From positions 16,219-80,218 of the forward strand of contig JBNMQM010000014.1 in assembly GCA_051278195.1 (NCBI GenBank): a DNA stretch of 64,000 nucleotides, read 5' to 3'. A program made the translations under genes and the position numbers. Positions within the stretch are counted from its first letter, which is position 1. Each line of letters opens with the position of its first letter. Source of the stretch: JAHRVQ01 sp051278195. GTDB lineage: Bacteria; Pseudomonadota; Gammaproteobacteria; Pseudomonadales; Azotimanducaceae. Below the pieces are notes generated by a model. It was not told the origin of the DNA. It ran no database searches and saw only the letters and a list, made by a program, of their open reading frames with translations. Shown one piece after another: positions 46,483-55,027 of this stretch.

Positions 46483-48009
46483 ATGTCACCCATCGAACTT
46501 GCGATATTTATCAGCCGCGCTGAAGCAATTTGCGCTGAAATGGGTGCTTTGCTCCAGCGAGCTGCATTTTCGCCGAATATTAAGGATCGATTGGATTTTT
46601 CCTGCGCGTTGTTCGATGTCGGCGGCGGGTTGTTCGCGCAGGCGGCGCATATCCCTGTCCACCTCGGCAGCATGGCTTTCGCGATGGCGAGTATCGTCAA
46701 CAATATTGAGTGGCAAGAAGGTGACATGCTGGTGGTCAATGATCCTTTTTTGGGTGGCACGCACCTCCCCGATGTCACTATGATTGCGCCGCTCTTTGTC
46801 GGCGGTGAGCTAACGGCATTCGTTGCTAACAGGGCCCATCATGCGAATATTGGCGCTATTGCCCCTGGTTCTATGCCCCTGTCCAAAACCCTGGAAGAGG
46901 AAGGGTTGATTATCCCGCCGACCATTTTTATGCGGGATTCTAAAATTTTGCCAACAGAGTTCAGCAAGTTAACGGATATACCGGGAGCTGATTCCAGCGG
47001 TGACTTTGCGGCACAGATCAGCGCAAACCTAGCCGGTCTGCTGCGCCTCGGCGCTATTGTTGAGGTCATGGGGGTTCCAGATTTCAATAATGCCATTTCG
47101 GCCATGAATGCCTATGGCATGAGGTTGGCAGCGGCAGCTCTGTCAGAAATACCTGCCGGTGAATACCGCTTTACGGATTTGATGGATGACAATGGTTTTG
47201 GTCTACGCGATATTCCCATTTCGGTCACGATTACTGTGGCTGATCGCATCAAGGTCGACTTCAGTGGTACATCCGAGCAGGTTGAGGGCAATATTAATTG
47301 TCCCCTTTCGGTGGCAGCTGCGGCGGTATTTTATGTGTTTCGATGTTTGATGCCGGATACCACCCCAAATTGTGCGGGCACATTCAGCCATATCGAGCTG
47401 ACAGCGCCACTCGGTTGTCTGGTCAATGCCGAACGACCCGCTGCCACTGCAGCCGGGAATGTCGAAACATCGATGCGGATAGTCGATGTTGTGTTGGGCG
47501 CCTTGGCACCTGCGTTGCCGGATAGAATCCCTGCCGCCAGTCAGGGCACAATGAACAACATCGCTATGGGAAATCATAGGGCGCCTGTGTCCTGGGATTA
47601 TTATGAAACGGTGGGTGGTGGCATGGGTGCCTCGAAGACGTCGCATGGCTTATCTGCAGTTCAAAGTCATATGACGAATACACTAAATACCCCGATTGAA
47701 AGTCTAGAAAGCCACTATCCTTTGCGAATCACGGAATACTCGATTAGAAGCAAATCAGGGGGCAGGGGACAGCAGGTGGGCGGTGACGGCCTGGTCAAAG
47801 AGTTTCTGTTTCTTGAGCCAGCAGAGGTCACATTGCTCACCGAGCGCCGCCATCGTGGCCCCTGGGGTCTTGCTGGCGGTGAAGCAGGTCAAGCTGGTGT
47901 TCAGGCACTTGATGGCGAGCCACTCCCCGCCAAGACTAACTTTACTGTAGCTGTCGGTCAGACCCTGAGAATTGAAACCCCAGGCGGTGGTGGTTTTGGT
48001 CAGAAGTGA
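46483..48009 (+). CDS. Hydantoinase B / oxoprolinase beta-type protein (orphan)
   Basis: 508 residues from the ATG at 46483 (MSPIELAIFISRAE), which fits the family N-terminus. In-frame TTG (46429) and GTG (46441) starts would add a Thr/Ser-rich leader. Family signatures are AAFSPNIKDRLDFSCALF, QAAHIPVHLGSM, GDMLVVNDPFLGGTHLPDV and the Gly-rich tail RIETPGGGGFGQ. HyuB subunits normally work with an ATP-binding HyuA partner to hydrolyse hydantoins or 5-oxoproline. No HyuA is encoded nearby, so the function is uncertain. It diverges from argD across about 130 bases. Confidence 0.88.
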   Translation: MSPIELAIFISRAEAICAEMGALLQRAAFSPNIKDRLDFSCALFDVGGGLFAQAAHIPVHLGSMAFAMASIVNNIEWQEGDMLVVNDPFLGGTHLPDVTMIAPLFVGGELTAFVANRAHHANIGAIAPGSMPLSKTLEEEGLIIPPTIFMRDSKILPTEFSKLTDIPGADSSGDFAAQISANLAGLLRLGAIVEVMGVPDFNNAISAMNAYGMRLAAAALSEIPAGEYRFTDLMDDNGFGLRDIPISVTITVADRIKVDFSGTSEQVEGNINCPLSVAAAAVFYVFRCLMPDTTPNCAGTFSHIELTAPLGCLVNAERPAATAAGNVETSMRIVDVVLGALAPALPDRIPAASQGTMNNIAMGNHRAPVSWDYYETVGGGMGASKTSHGLSAVQSHMTNTLNTPIESLESHYPLRITEYSIRSKSGGRGQQVGGDGLVKEFLFLEPAEVTLLTERRHRGPWGLAGGEAGQAGVQALDGEPLPAKTNFTVAVGQTLRIETPGGGGFGQK

Positions 48010-48090
48010 TTAAGCTGTGAAAATACTAAGCGGCGCAGCCAAAAAACGGTAGAATGCAGCTGCTAAAGACTTAAGATTTAGAGAGATATT

Positions 48091-48417
48091 ATGGAAATTT
48101 TGGACACGATCAAGCAGCAAATCGAAAGCAATGCCGTGTTGATTTACATGAAAGGTTCACCTGATCAGCCACAGTGTGGCTTTTCCGCGCAATCTACCCA
48201 GACACTGATGGCCTGTGGTGAGAAGTTTGCGTACATTGATATTTTGGCCAATCCTGAAATTCGAGCCAACCTTCCGCAGTATTCGGACTGGCCAACGTTT
48301 CCTCAGCTCTTTGTCGACGGTGAACTCGTGGGCGGTTGCGACATCATCACGGAAATGTACCAGAGCGGTGAGCTTCAGCCATTGGTCAAAGCTGCCGCAG
48401 CAAAATCTGAAGCCTGA
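48091..48417 (+). CDS. grxD: Monothiol glutaredoxin Grx4
   Basis: 108 residues. The CGFS active site is at 29-32 (QPQCGFSAQ), followed by SDWPTFPQLFVDGELVGGCDII, the glutathione-binding region. CGFS glutaredoxins hold a 2Fe-2S cluster between two monomers with glutathione and pass it to target proteins or partner BolA. AGAGAGATATT precedes the ATG. A small hairpin (CATAAG / CTTATG, 48433-48450) follows. Confidence 0.96.
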   Translation: MEILDTIKQQIESNAVLIYMKGSPDQPQCGFSAQSTQTLMACGEKFAYIDILANPEIRANLPQYSDWPTFPQLFVDGELVGGCDIITEMYQSGELQPLVKAAAAKSEA

Positions 48418-48432
48418 TCAAAGGCTCGTTTG

Positions 48433-48450
48433 CATAAGAAAATCCTTATG
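48433..48450 (+). terminator. Weak hairpin after grxD
   Basis: CATAAG (48433-48438), loop AAAATC, CTTATG (48445-48450), without a T run. It could stabilise or end the grxD transcript. The assignment is weak. Confidence 0.3.
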
Positions 48451-48479
48451 TAAATAATAGTGATCGGCATTTAAGAAAA

Positions 48480-48525
48480 GATCTCAGTATCTGCGTGACT
48501 GTTAATCGGCGGGTCTACTGAGATC
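48480..48525. promoter_or_regulatory. Perfect 10-base inverted repeat ahead of a degenerate gene
   Basis: GATCTCAGTA (48480-48489) and TACTGAGATC (48516-48525) are exact inverted copies separated by 26 bases. The right arm ends two bases before the ATG at 48528. It could be an operator, an mRNA stem covering the ribosome-binding site, or the trace of an excised element. Confidence 0.45.
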
Positions 48526-48527
48526 CT

Positions 48528-48990
48528 ATGACGCTTTTTACCCCTCTCCAAACCATAGCTGTGTCCGTCTGTTGCCTCATGCTGTCACCGGTTCGGGCCG
48601 CGACTCCTGACCTAAAGCAAATGTGGAAGATCGTTCGGGAGCAGCAACCTAGGATGCTGCGCGCTACTTTGTGGGTATATGGCACGAAGTCAGCATGGAT
48701 TCTAGACGAGATTGGCAAGGAAGAACCGATAATCATTGGGGTCCTCATATCGGAGGACCGCATTGAGGACCCCATTGAGGACCTGGAGATATTAACCTAT
48801 CGCGAATCGAGAGGCTGGGAGGTGCGCCACTTTCTGTTTGTGTTGGCGCAACATGGCAGGCGTTTGACTTGCTCTCTCTCAAGACAACCCCCGCAACATC
48901 ATCGGCTTTGCCGGCAAATTGTTTAATGACCTAGCCAGAGTATTTGTGATCCTGATGGCTTTGACTGGTCTGCTGATGTGGCGCAATTAA
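48528..48990 (+). pseudogene. Remnant: FMN-binding domain joined to a PepSY membrane helix, frameshifted
   Basis: The first frame (to 48926, 132 residues) has a signal peptide (about 1-24) and then TAWILDEIGK...YRESRGWEVRH, typical of the start of an FMN-binding-domain protein. The sequence then loses similarity. The S/T-GAT flavin-attachment motif is missing. In another frame the DNA reads WQAFDLLSLKTTP, and after a run of five C, one base out of phase, RNIIGFAGKLFNDLARV...GLLMWRN to a stop at 48990, which resembles the end of a PepSY-associated membrane protein. I infer two neighbouring genes fused by deletion and now decaying. A 12-base duplication (48761-48784) adds EDPI. Confidence 0.6.
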
Positions 48991-49005
48991 GCTGTGAGCC
49001 TGCGG

Positions 49006-50730
49006 CTACTCGCTAATCTCAATTCGGTTTCGCCCGTTCGACTTACCGCGATAGAGTGCGCTGTCGGCTCGTCCTAGGCATTCATCCAGGGTCTCGGAGT
49101 CATGATAGATAGCACCACCAAATGTTATGGTCAGGCTCAACTTTTTCCCTTCGTGTTCCACCCTGTGATTTTCTATTTGTAGGCGCAGTTTCTCTGCAAT
49201 ATTGGCGAGCCCAACTTCACTTGTGCCAGGAAACAAGAATACAAACTCTTCGCCGCCCCAGCGAGCAACCCGGTCGACATCACGGATTGAGTGTTTTAAT
49301 AAATCCGCGATGCTGGTGAGTACCCGGTCACCGCAAGCGTGTCCGTGCTGATCGTTAAAGGCTTTAAAATTGTCTATATCGCCGATCATTAGACCCAGTG
49401 GTTCTTTTTTCCGAATGAATCGTTGCCGTTCAATTTCGGCTTCAGCAGTCAGTCCTCTGCGGTTCAGTAAACCTGTTAGTGGATCTATGCGCGTCATCTC
49501 GACCAAGCTGTGGTTGGCGGCCGCAAGTTGTACGTTAACCTGGCTGAGTTCTACAGTTCGAACAGTAACCTCGTGTTCAAGGCCAACTAACGTGCCGTTG
49601 AACTTCGCTCCGAGAGAAACCCCCATCGAAATCAGGATAGCGAGAAAACCAAAAGGCATCAGGACGATGCTTGATATCAAATTCATGTTGATCATGAGAT
49701 CGTTCACAGCACACACGATCAACACGACGAGTCCAAAGAACACTGCTTTTGCCTCAAGGTTCCCTTTGGTCATTTCACGGAAGACGACCCAGAAGGTGGG
49801 GGCAACGAGCGTTAATGCTACAAGCTGCCAATAGATGCGCAATTGATAATGGATGTCCAAACCCGGTATGACGGCGAATATAACGGCGAACCCCAAGTAA
49901 AACGTTTGGTAGCCGCGCATATACCAGGGCACAGATCGTGAAATGACCGACCATATCAGTTGTATGGCGAGTGCAATAAACACGAATAAACTGACCGCCT
50001 CGATTTTCTCATAGGCGACAAATGACAATCCTAGTGAGTACTTCCATTGGCATTGCGTTGCAATATATACCGCAAGCACGAGAGAGGAGAGCCCAAACCA
50101 AGGAAACGCACCGGTTTTTGCGAAGAGGTAAAGAAAGTAGAAGCCAATGAGGACAAACAGACTCGCAAAATTGAGTTTAGGTAACTCTTCTCTATCAAGA
50201 CTGCGAATGAGTTTCGTGTAATGGCCCAGTAGAAATTCTCCAGCATAAGGCCCCGCACCTGAAGTGGCGACGGAAAGCTTACTGCCGCCCCATACTCGAA
50301 TGGCAATCACGACCTCCAGATTGTCATTCACAAGGTTGGGCGGTATCCGGTAGACGCTCAACTGATCGTAATTGGTGTCTTCAGCCGGTGGCAACGCACC
50401 AACGCCCCCGAGGAGTTGTCCGCCGGCAAAGATCTGATAGGCATTGCGTACGGCACCCATCTGGATACCCAGGTCTTGAAGCGGAAGATCCGCGGCGCTA
50501 ATGGTTTGGCGATACCAGGCAAGTTGATTTTCGTCAGGGAAGCCATCTTGTTGCCAGATTTCCGGCAACTGGGCGCTTGACCAGTCAGTATCGTCCCAAT
50601 GGTTTGTCGCCCATTCAAGATTATCGCCGGCTTTGAACTTCCACTCGCCCTCTATTGAACGTTCATCAGCCAGACTGCAGCTACAAATCAACATCCATAA
50701 ACCGATCACTGAAAGTAGGCGTTGAGTCAT
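49006..50730 (-). CDS. Sensor diguanylate cyclase, jelly-roll plus 7TM plus GGDEF
   Basis: 574 residues if started at the Met at 50730, which gives a proper signal peptide (TQRLLSVIGLWMLICSCSLA). The ATG at 50766 is the alternative. A periplasmic domain (about 25-160) has GEWKFKAGD...WSSAQLPEIW and AWYRQTI, resembling the galactose-binding jelly-roll of family 2 glycosidases and 7TMR-DISM sensors. About seven hydrophobic helices (about 185-385) follow. The GGDEF domain has DPLTGLLNRRG and an intact GGEEF (RWGGEEFVFLFPG). It should make cyclic di-GMP in response to an external, perhaps carbohydrate, ligand. It lies downstream of rnt on the same strand. Confidence 0.9.
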   Translation of the reverse strand: MTQRLLSVIGLWMLICSCSLADERSIEGEWKFKAGDNLEWATNHWDDTDWSSAQLPEIWQQDGFPDENQLAWYRQTISAADLPLQDLGIQMGAVRNAYQIFAGGQLLGGVGALPPAEDTNYDQLSVYRIPPNLVNDNLEVVIAIRVWGGSKLSVATSGAGPYAGEFLLGHYTKLIRSLDREELPKLNFASLFVLIGFYFLYLFAKTGAFPWFGLSSLVLAVYIATQCQWKYSLGLSFVAYEKIEAVSLFVFIALAIQLIWSVISRSVPWYMRGYQTFYLGFAVIFAVIPGLDIHYQLRIYWQLVALTLVAPTFWVVFREMTKGNLEAKAVFFGLVVLIVCAVNDLMINMNLISSIVLMPFGFLAILISMGVSLGAKFNGTLVGLEHEVTVRTVELSQVNVQLAAANHSLVEMTRIDPLTGLLNRRGLTAEAEIERQRFIRKKEPLGLMIGDIDNFKAFNDQHGHACGDRVLTSIADLLKHSIRDVDRVARWGGEEFVFLFPGTSEVGLANIAEKLRLQIENHRVEHEGKKLSLTITFGGAIYHDSETLDECLGRADSALYRGKSNGRNRIEISE

Positions 50731-50752
50731 GGCGCGAGCAATTCCCAACGAC

Positions 50753-50808
50753 TTATTCTCAACCACCTACTCCTCACCACCTACTCCTCACCACCTAGTC
50801 CCAACCAC
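50753..50808. repeat. 14-base tandem array spanning the rnt stop codon
   Basis: In minus-strand reading the four units are GTGGTTGGGACTAG (the last codons and stop of rnt), GTGGTGAGGAGTAG, GTGGTGAGGAGTAG and GTGGTTGAGAATAA. Stops sit at plus positions 50795, 50781, 50767 and 50753, exactly 14 bases apart. With period 14 they cover all three frames. The array runs into the 5' region of the downstream diguanylate cyclase gene. Confidence 0.92.
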
Positions 50809-51415
50809 CGAGGTCGCGCCAGCGGTTCACGATATTGCAAAAGAGGTCGGCGGTTTTTTCGCAGTCGTAGATTGCGGAATGGGCTTCGTTGGCATCGAAG
50901 GGAATATCGGCTGCGGCGCAGGCTTTGGCGAGTACGGTTTGACCGAATGCCAGGCCACAAAGTGTCGCGGTATCAAACGACGAGAATGGATGGAAAGGGT
51001 TACGCTTGATTTCGCAGCGTGCGGCGGCTTGCATCAGAAACCCAAGATCAAAGGATGCGTTGTGTGCCACCATCACTGCACGGTGGCATCCCGTATCGCG
51101 TATTTCCTTTCTGATGGCTTGAAAGGCCTCAGGTAGAATTTCTTCTTCCGGTAATGCACCCCTCAATGGGTTGGTAGGATCAATGCCAGTAAAGTCTAGC
51201 GATGATTGCTCGATGTTAGCCCCCTCAAAGGGCTCGACATTATAAAAAATTCTTTCACCCGGCATTAAAAACCCATCGTCATCCATCTCTATCACGATGG
51301 CGGCGAATTCTAACAAGGCATCTGTGGCAGAATTGAATCCACCCGTTTCAAGGTCGACAACCACAGGCAGATAGCCGCGAAAGCGATGAGCGATAGGCGA
51401 TTTAGTTTGACTCAT
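50795..51415 (-). CDS. rnt: Ribonuclease T
   Basis: 206 residues from the ATG at 51415, which has GAAGG five bases upstream; a TTG further upstream is less likely. The DEDD exonuclease motifs are VDLETGGFN (Exo I), HNASFDLGFL (Exo II) and HSAIYDCEKTADLF (Exo III). RNase T trims the 3' ends of tRNA and other stable RNAs as a dimer. The start overlaps the end of pyrC by 14 bases. The last codons form the first unit of a 14-base repeat array. Confidence 0.95.
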   Translation of the reverse strand: MSQTKSPIAHRFRGYLPVVVDLETGGFNSATDALLEFAAIVIEMDDDGFLMPGERIFYNVEPFEGANIEQSSLDFTGIDPTNPLRGALPEEEILPEAFQAIRKEIRDTGCHRAVMVAHNASFDLGFLMQAAARCEIKRNPFHPFSSFDTATLCGLAFGQTVLAKACAAADIPFDANEAHSAIYDCEKTADLFCNIVNRWRDLGGWD

Positions 51416-52454
51416 GTGCACCTTCAACTTGCCAGTGAATAGACTCTCCGCCCCGGATAGGGATCAGATTGTCCGGACCAAATTCCATTGTTGCTGGAAC
51501 TTGCCATGCTGATTCTGTCAGCGTGATCGTGTCTGTATTTCTGGGTAGTCCGTAAAAATCTGGACCGTAAAAACTTGCAAAGGCTTCTAGTTTATCGATT
51601 GCATTGGCCGCATCGAACACTTCTGCATATAGTTCGATCGCCGCGTGAGCAGTGTAACAACCGGCAGCGCAGCCGCAGGCATTTTCCTTTGCCGCCCTGG
51701 GGTGAGGCGCGGAGTCGGTGCCGAGGAAAAACCGCCGATCCCCTGAGGTCGCTGCTTCTATGAGCGCTTCCTGGTGAATGTTTCGTTTCAGAACCGGCAG
51801 GCAGTAGTAAATTGGGCGCATGCCGCCTGCCAGCATATGATTGCGATTATAGAGCAGATGATGGGCGGTGATCGTGGCGGCCACATTATTTTCACGACTT
51901 TGGGTAAACTGCACCGCTTCCTGGGTCGTGATATGTTCAAAAATGATCTTCAAGCCCGGGAAGCGATCGCAAATAGGTGCTAATGTTTCATCGATAAAGC
52001 GATGCTCGCGATCAAAAATATCGACCGAGTTATCGGTTACCTCGCCATGTATGCAGAGCGCGATGTCGTGTTGCTGCAATGCTTCAAATACAGGATATAA
52101 GCTCTTTATGGCGGTAACACCGGCATCCGAATTGGTCGTGGCGCCTGCAGGATACAATTTAAAAGCCTGTATAAAATCTGTTTTTGCTGCCTCTGCGACC
52201 GTGTCTGGTGTTGTTGCTGGCGTGATGTAGAGTGTCATCAGAGGTTCAAACAGGTTGCCGGCTGGCCGTGCTGCCAAAATTTCGTCTCGATAGGCTTTCG
52301 CCCGCGTCGCAGAGTCGACAGGAGGTTGCAGATTAGGCATGACAATGGCGCGGCCGAAATAGCGACTGGCGTCTCGCACCGTGTTCTTTAGGTAGTCTCC
52401 ATCACGAAGATGAATGTGCCAGTCGTCTGGTCTAGTAAGAATAAGGCGGCGCAT
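51402..52454 (-). CDS. pyrC: Dihydroorotase
   Basis: 350 residues, the class II (E. coli-type) length. The metal-binding HxH is DWHIHLRDG (His13, His15), the carbamylated Lys lies in FKLYPAGATTNS near 98, later His ligands lie in CIHGEV and FEHITT, and the catalytic Asp in GTDSAPHP. It forms dihydroorotate in pyrimidine biosynthesis. It is followed with overlap by rnt, an order also seen in other gammaproteobacteria. Confidence 0.96.
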   Translation of the reverse strand: MRRLILTRPDDWHIHLRDGDYLKNTVRDASRYFGRAIVMPNLQPPVDSATRAKAYRDEILAARPAGNLFEPLMTLYITPATTPDTVAEAAKTDFIQAFKLYPAGATTNSDAGVTAIKSLYPVFEALQQHDIALCIHGEVTDNSVDIFDREHRFIDETLAPICDRFPGLKIIFEHITTQEAVQFTQSRENNVAATITAHHLLYNRNHMLAGGMRPIYYCLPVLKRNIHQEALIEAATSGDRRFFLGTDSAPHPRAAKENACGCAAGCYTAHAAIELYAEVFDAANAIDKLEAFASFYGPDFYGLPRNTDTITLTESAWQVPATMEFGPDNLIPIRGGESIHWQVEGAHESN

Positions 52455-52555
52455 AACGGCTCAGTGCTGGTTTGACTTTGATTGTACTATAACTGACGAC
52501 CAGACGGCGCTATTTCACGGATGACGTATTCGCGTCAGCTGCTAGTCTTAATGCT

Positions 52556-53494
52556 ATGAAGAACCTGATTTTTTTCCTATTCGCTGCGTGCGCGCTAAAT
52601 GCTTTTGGTCTGAAATATGAGACAGAGCTTGATGCGAGCCAGTGGGTGAATGATTCGTCGCGCTTTTCTTGCCGACTGGAGCATTACATCACCGGGTTTG
52701 GTACCGGCGCTTTTTTGCATAACGCTGGCGAAGACCGACGATTGGCACTGGATGGTCAGGGGATCGCATTTGGCGGTCAATCAGTAACGATTCGCACGAT
52801 ACCACCCAACTGGCGACCCGGCGTTAAGGGCATGGCACTGGGCCAACTGAAGCCTGATCAGGGCGAGGTGAGAGTGGGTGAAGTGCTCGCGACCAATGTT
52901 GCTTCCGAACTTCTCAGAGGCATGATGATTTCGTTTGAGGGTGCACTTAGAGAAAGTGAGACCCAGCCGATTGCAGTGCAACTATCGACCGTCGGCTTTC
53001 GCAAAGCTTTCGATGACTTTGCCGTCTGCGAAGATCAGCTTGCCGCAGCCAGTTTTTCACAGCTTGAGCGGAGTCGAGTCCAATACAAGGTTGGGCAAAT
53101 CGAGCTCGGTGACACCGGCAAGGGGTTGTTGAGTAAGATTGTGGACTATATAAATGTCGATGGTACAGTGCTGCAGATTTTTATTGATGGACACACCGAC
53201 GATACGGGTTTAACTCGAGATAATATTGTGATGTCGCAACAGCGTGCTGAGCGAGTGCGCGAGTACCTGTTAGCTGAGGGCGTGCTTAAGGACATGCTAG
53301 TGGTGCGCTACCATGCAGAAAAATATCCAGTGGCACGCAATACTTCGGCGGTGAATCGAGCGAAAAACCGGCGCACCACCGTTCGATTGAGTCGCGAGTA
53401 TGAACCGCAGCCTGAGGTTGTTGATGAGGTCGATGAGGTTGATGAGCCGTCTGCTGTCGCCAGCAATGCTGATTCTAGCAAGAGTAAGAGCTAG
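52556..53494 (+). CDS. motY: MotY-like OmpA-family protein
   Basis: 312 residues. A signal peptide (about 1-18) precedes an N-terminal MotY-type domain (WVNDSSRFSCRLEHYITGFGTGAF..., IPPNWRPGVKGMALGQL). The C-terminal OmpA peptidoglycan-binding domain (about 180-280) contains IFIDGHTDDTGLTRDN and RAKNRRTTVRLS. MotY forms the T ring around the sodium-driven flagellar motor. No other flagellar gene is in the window, but motY beside pyrC is the usual location in related bacteria. The tail has an acidic EVVDEVDEVDE stretch from a 9-base-type repeat. It diverges from pyrC. Confidence 0.87.
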   Translation: MKNLIFFLFAACALNAFGLKYETELDASQWVNDSSRFSCRLEHYITGFGTGAFLHNAGEDRRLALDGQGIAFGGQSVTIRTIPPNWRPGVKGMALGQLKPDQGEVRVGEVLATNVASELLRGMMISFEGALRESETQPIAVQLSTVGFRKAFDDFAVCEDQLAAASFSQLERSRVQYKVGQIELGDTGKGLLSKIVDYINVDGTVLQIFIDGHTDDTGLTRDNIVMSQQRAERVREYLLAEGVLKDMLVVRYHAEKYPVARNTSAVNRAKNRRTTVRLSREYEPQPEVVDEVDEVDEPSAVASNADSSKSKS

Positions 53495-53803
53495 CCCGTG
53501 TGATTGAGGACCGCCTCAATCACAGTCGTTATAATTGGCGTTTTGCCTTTTTCTTGCACAGTTTCTAACTGCGCGTGGAGTGTTTGAACTTGAATCCGGT
53601 TAGCCGCGATGCCGACCTGACCGCGACCATCAGTGTGTTTCCTGCTGCTAAGGCAATGCAGCGGCGCCAGCTAAATGGCGCTAGTTCGGCTCTTACGCCA
53701 ATGTCGATAAGCCGCCAAATGCGTGTAATTCTAATAGCAAAGTTGGCTCTCCTCTTTTTCCGCTGAAGTTTGTTAACATAGCGCCTTTTTTACGGGGGCT
53801 CCC
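53495..53803. other. Intergenic region between motY and argG
   Basis: 309 bases without a supported gene. A 63-residue frame at 53575-53766 has no ribosome-binding site or recognisable sequence. The segment starts with a strong hairpin (53499-53524) and must contain the argG promoter. A GGGGG stretch at 53794-53798 precedes the argG ATG. Confidence 0.45.
53499..53524. terminator. Perfect 11-base-pair hairpin after motY
   Basis: TGTGATTGAGG (53499-53509), loop ACCG, CCTCAATCACA (53514-53524). The stem is perfect and lies five bases after the motY stop. There is no immediate T run, so it may be a processing or stability element rather than a classic intrinsic terminator. Confidence 0.6.
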
Positions 53804-55027
53804 ATGTCTGATATCGCCAAAATCGTACTCTCCTATTCGGGTGGTCTGGATACCACTGCCATCCTCAAATGGCTGCAGGAAACCTATCAATGTGACGTGG
53901 TCACGTTTACCGCCGATTTGGGCGATGGCGATGATTATTCGCCAGTCCGCCAGAAAGCGCTCAATTCTGGTGCCACAGAAGCCTTCGTCGATGATCTTCG
54001 CGAGGAGTTTGTGCGGGATTTTGTCTTTCCGATGTTTCGTTGCAACACCATCTACGAAGGTGAGTATCTGCTAGGTACGTCTATAGCGAGGCCGCTGATT
54101 GCGAAGCGGCTCGTTGAAATTGCCAATGAGACCGGCGCCGATGCCATTTCTCACGGCGCAACAGGTAAAGGTAATGATCAGGTTCGTTTTGAGCTTGGCG
54201 CCTACGCTCTAAAGCCGGACATTCAAGTGGTCGCGCCGTGGCGAGAATGGGATTTGAATTCTCGAGAGTCCTTGATGGAATTTTGCCGGAAGCACCAAAT
54301 TCCCGTTGATCAGAAACACGAGGGCGATAAATCCCCTTACTCGATGGATGCGAACCTTCTACACATATCCTACGAAGGCGGCATTCTCGAAGACCCCAAT
54401 GCAGAGCCGGAAGAAGCCATGTGGCTCTGGAGTGAGAGCCCCGAGTCTGCGCCAGACAGCGCGACTTATATGGATCTTACTTACAAAGGCGGCGATGTTG
54501 TCGGCATTGATGGCAAAGCCATGTCGCCCGCCGAGGTGTTAACTCACCTCAACAAGGTGGGTGGAGAAAATGGTATTGGCCGGGTCGACATTGTTGAAAA
54601 TCGTTATGTTGGCATGAAGGCGCGCGGCTGCTATGAAACACCTGGCGGCACCATTTTGCTTAAAGGTCACCGTGCGATTGAGTCGATTACTCTGGATCGT
54701 GAGCTGGCCCATCTGAAAGATGATTTGATGCCTCGTTACGCGAGCATGATATACAACGGCTACTGGTGGTCTCCCGAGCGCAAAGCGCTGCAGGCATTAA
54801 TTGATGAGTCGCAGTTCTATGTAAACGGCACGGTTCGCCTAAAACTTTACAAAGGCAATGTGACAGTTGTCGGTCGTGATTCTGAGAGCGATAGTTTGTA
54901 TGACGGCAACATTGTGACGTTTGAAGATGATGCCGGCGCCTATGATCAGAAAGATGCCGCTGGTTTTATTCGCCTTAACGCGTTGCGTCTTAAAGTCGAA
55001 AGTAAGAAGGGCCGCAAGCTGGTCTAG
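53804..55027 (+). CDS. argG: Argininosuccinate synthase
   Basis: 407 residues. The PP-loop motif is SYSGGLDTT (about 9-17). TGKGNDQVRFELG and the C-terminal EGRKA-like region (MIYNGYWWSPERKALQALID) are family hallmarks. The enzyme condenses citrulline and aspartate with ATP hydrolysis in arginine biosynthesis. It is convergent with nth, and the two 3' ends share a 14-base repeat. Confidence 0.98.
   Translation: MSDIAKIVLSYSGGLDTTAILKWLQETYQCDVVTFTADLGDGDDYSPVRQKALNSGATEAFVDDLREEFVRDFVFPMFRCNTIYEGEYLLGTSIARPLIAKRLVEIANETGADAISHGATGKGNDQVRFELGAYALKPDIQVVAPWREWDLNSRESLMEFCRKHQIPVDQKHEGDKSPYSMDANLLHISYEGGILEDPNAEPEEAMWLWSESPESAPDSATYMDLTYKGGDVVGIDGKAMSPAEVLTHLNKVGGENGIGRVDIVENRYVGMKARGCYETPGGTILLKGHRAIESITLDRELAHLKDDLMPRYASMIYNGYWWSPERKALQALIDESQFYVNGTVRLKLYKGNVTVVGRDSESDSLYDGNIVTFEDDAGAYDQKDAAGFIRLNALRLKVESKKGRKLV

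Noticed and set aside
53575..53766. 63-residue plus-strand frame upstream of argG
   Set aside because: No ribosome-binding site, no family resemblance, and it occupies the likely argG promoter region.
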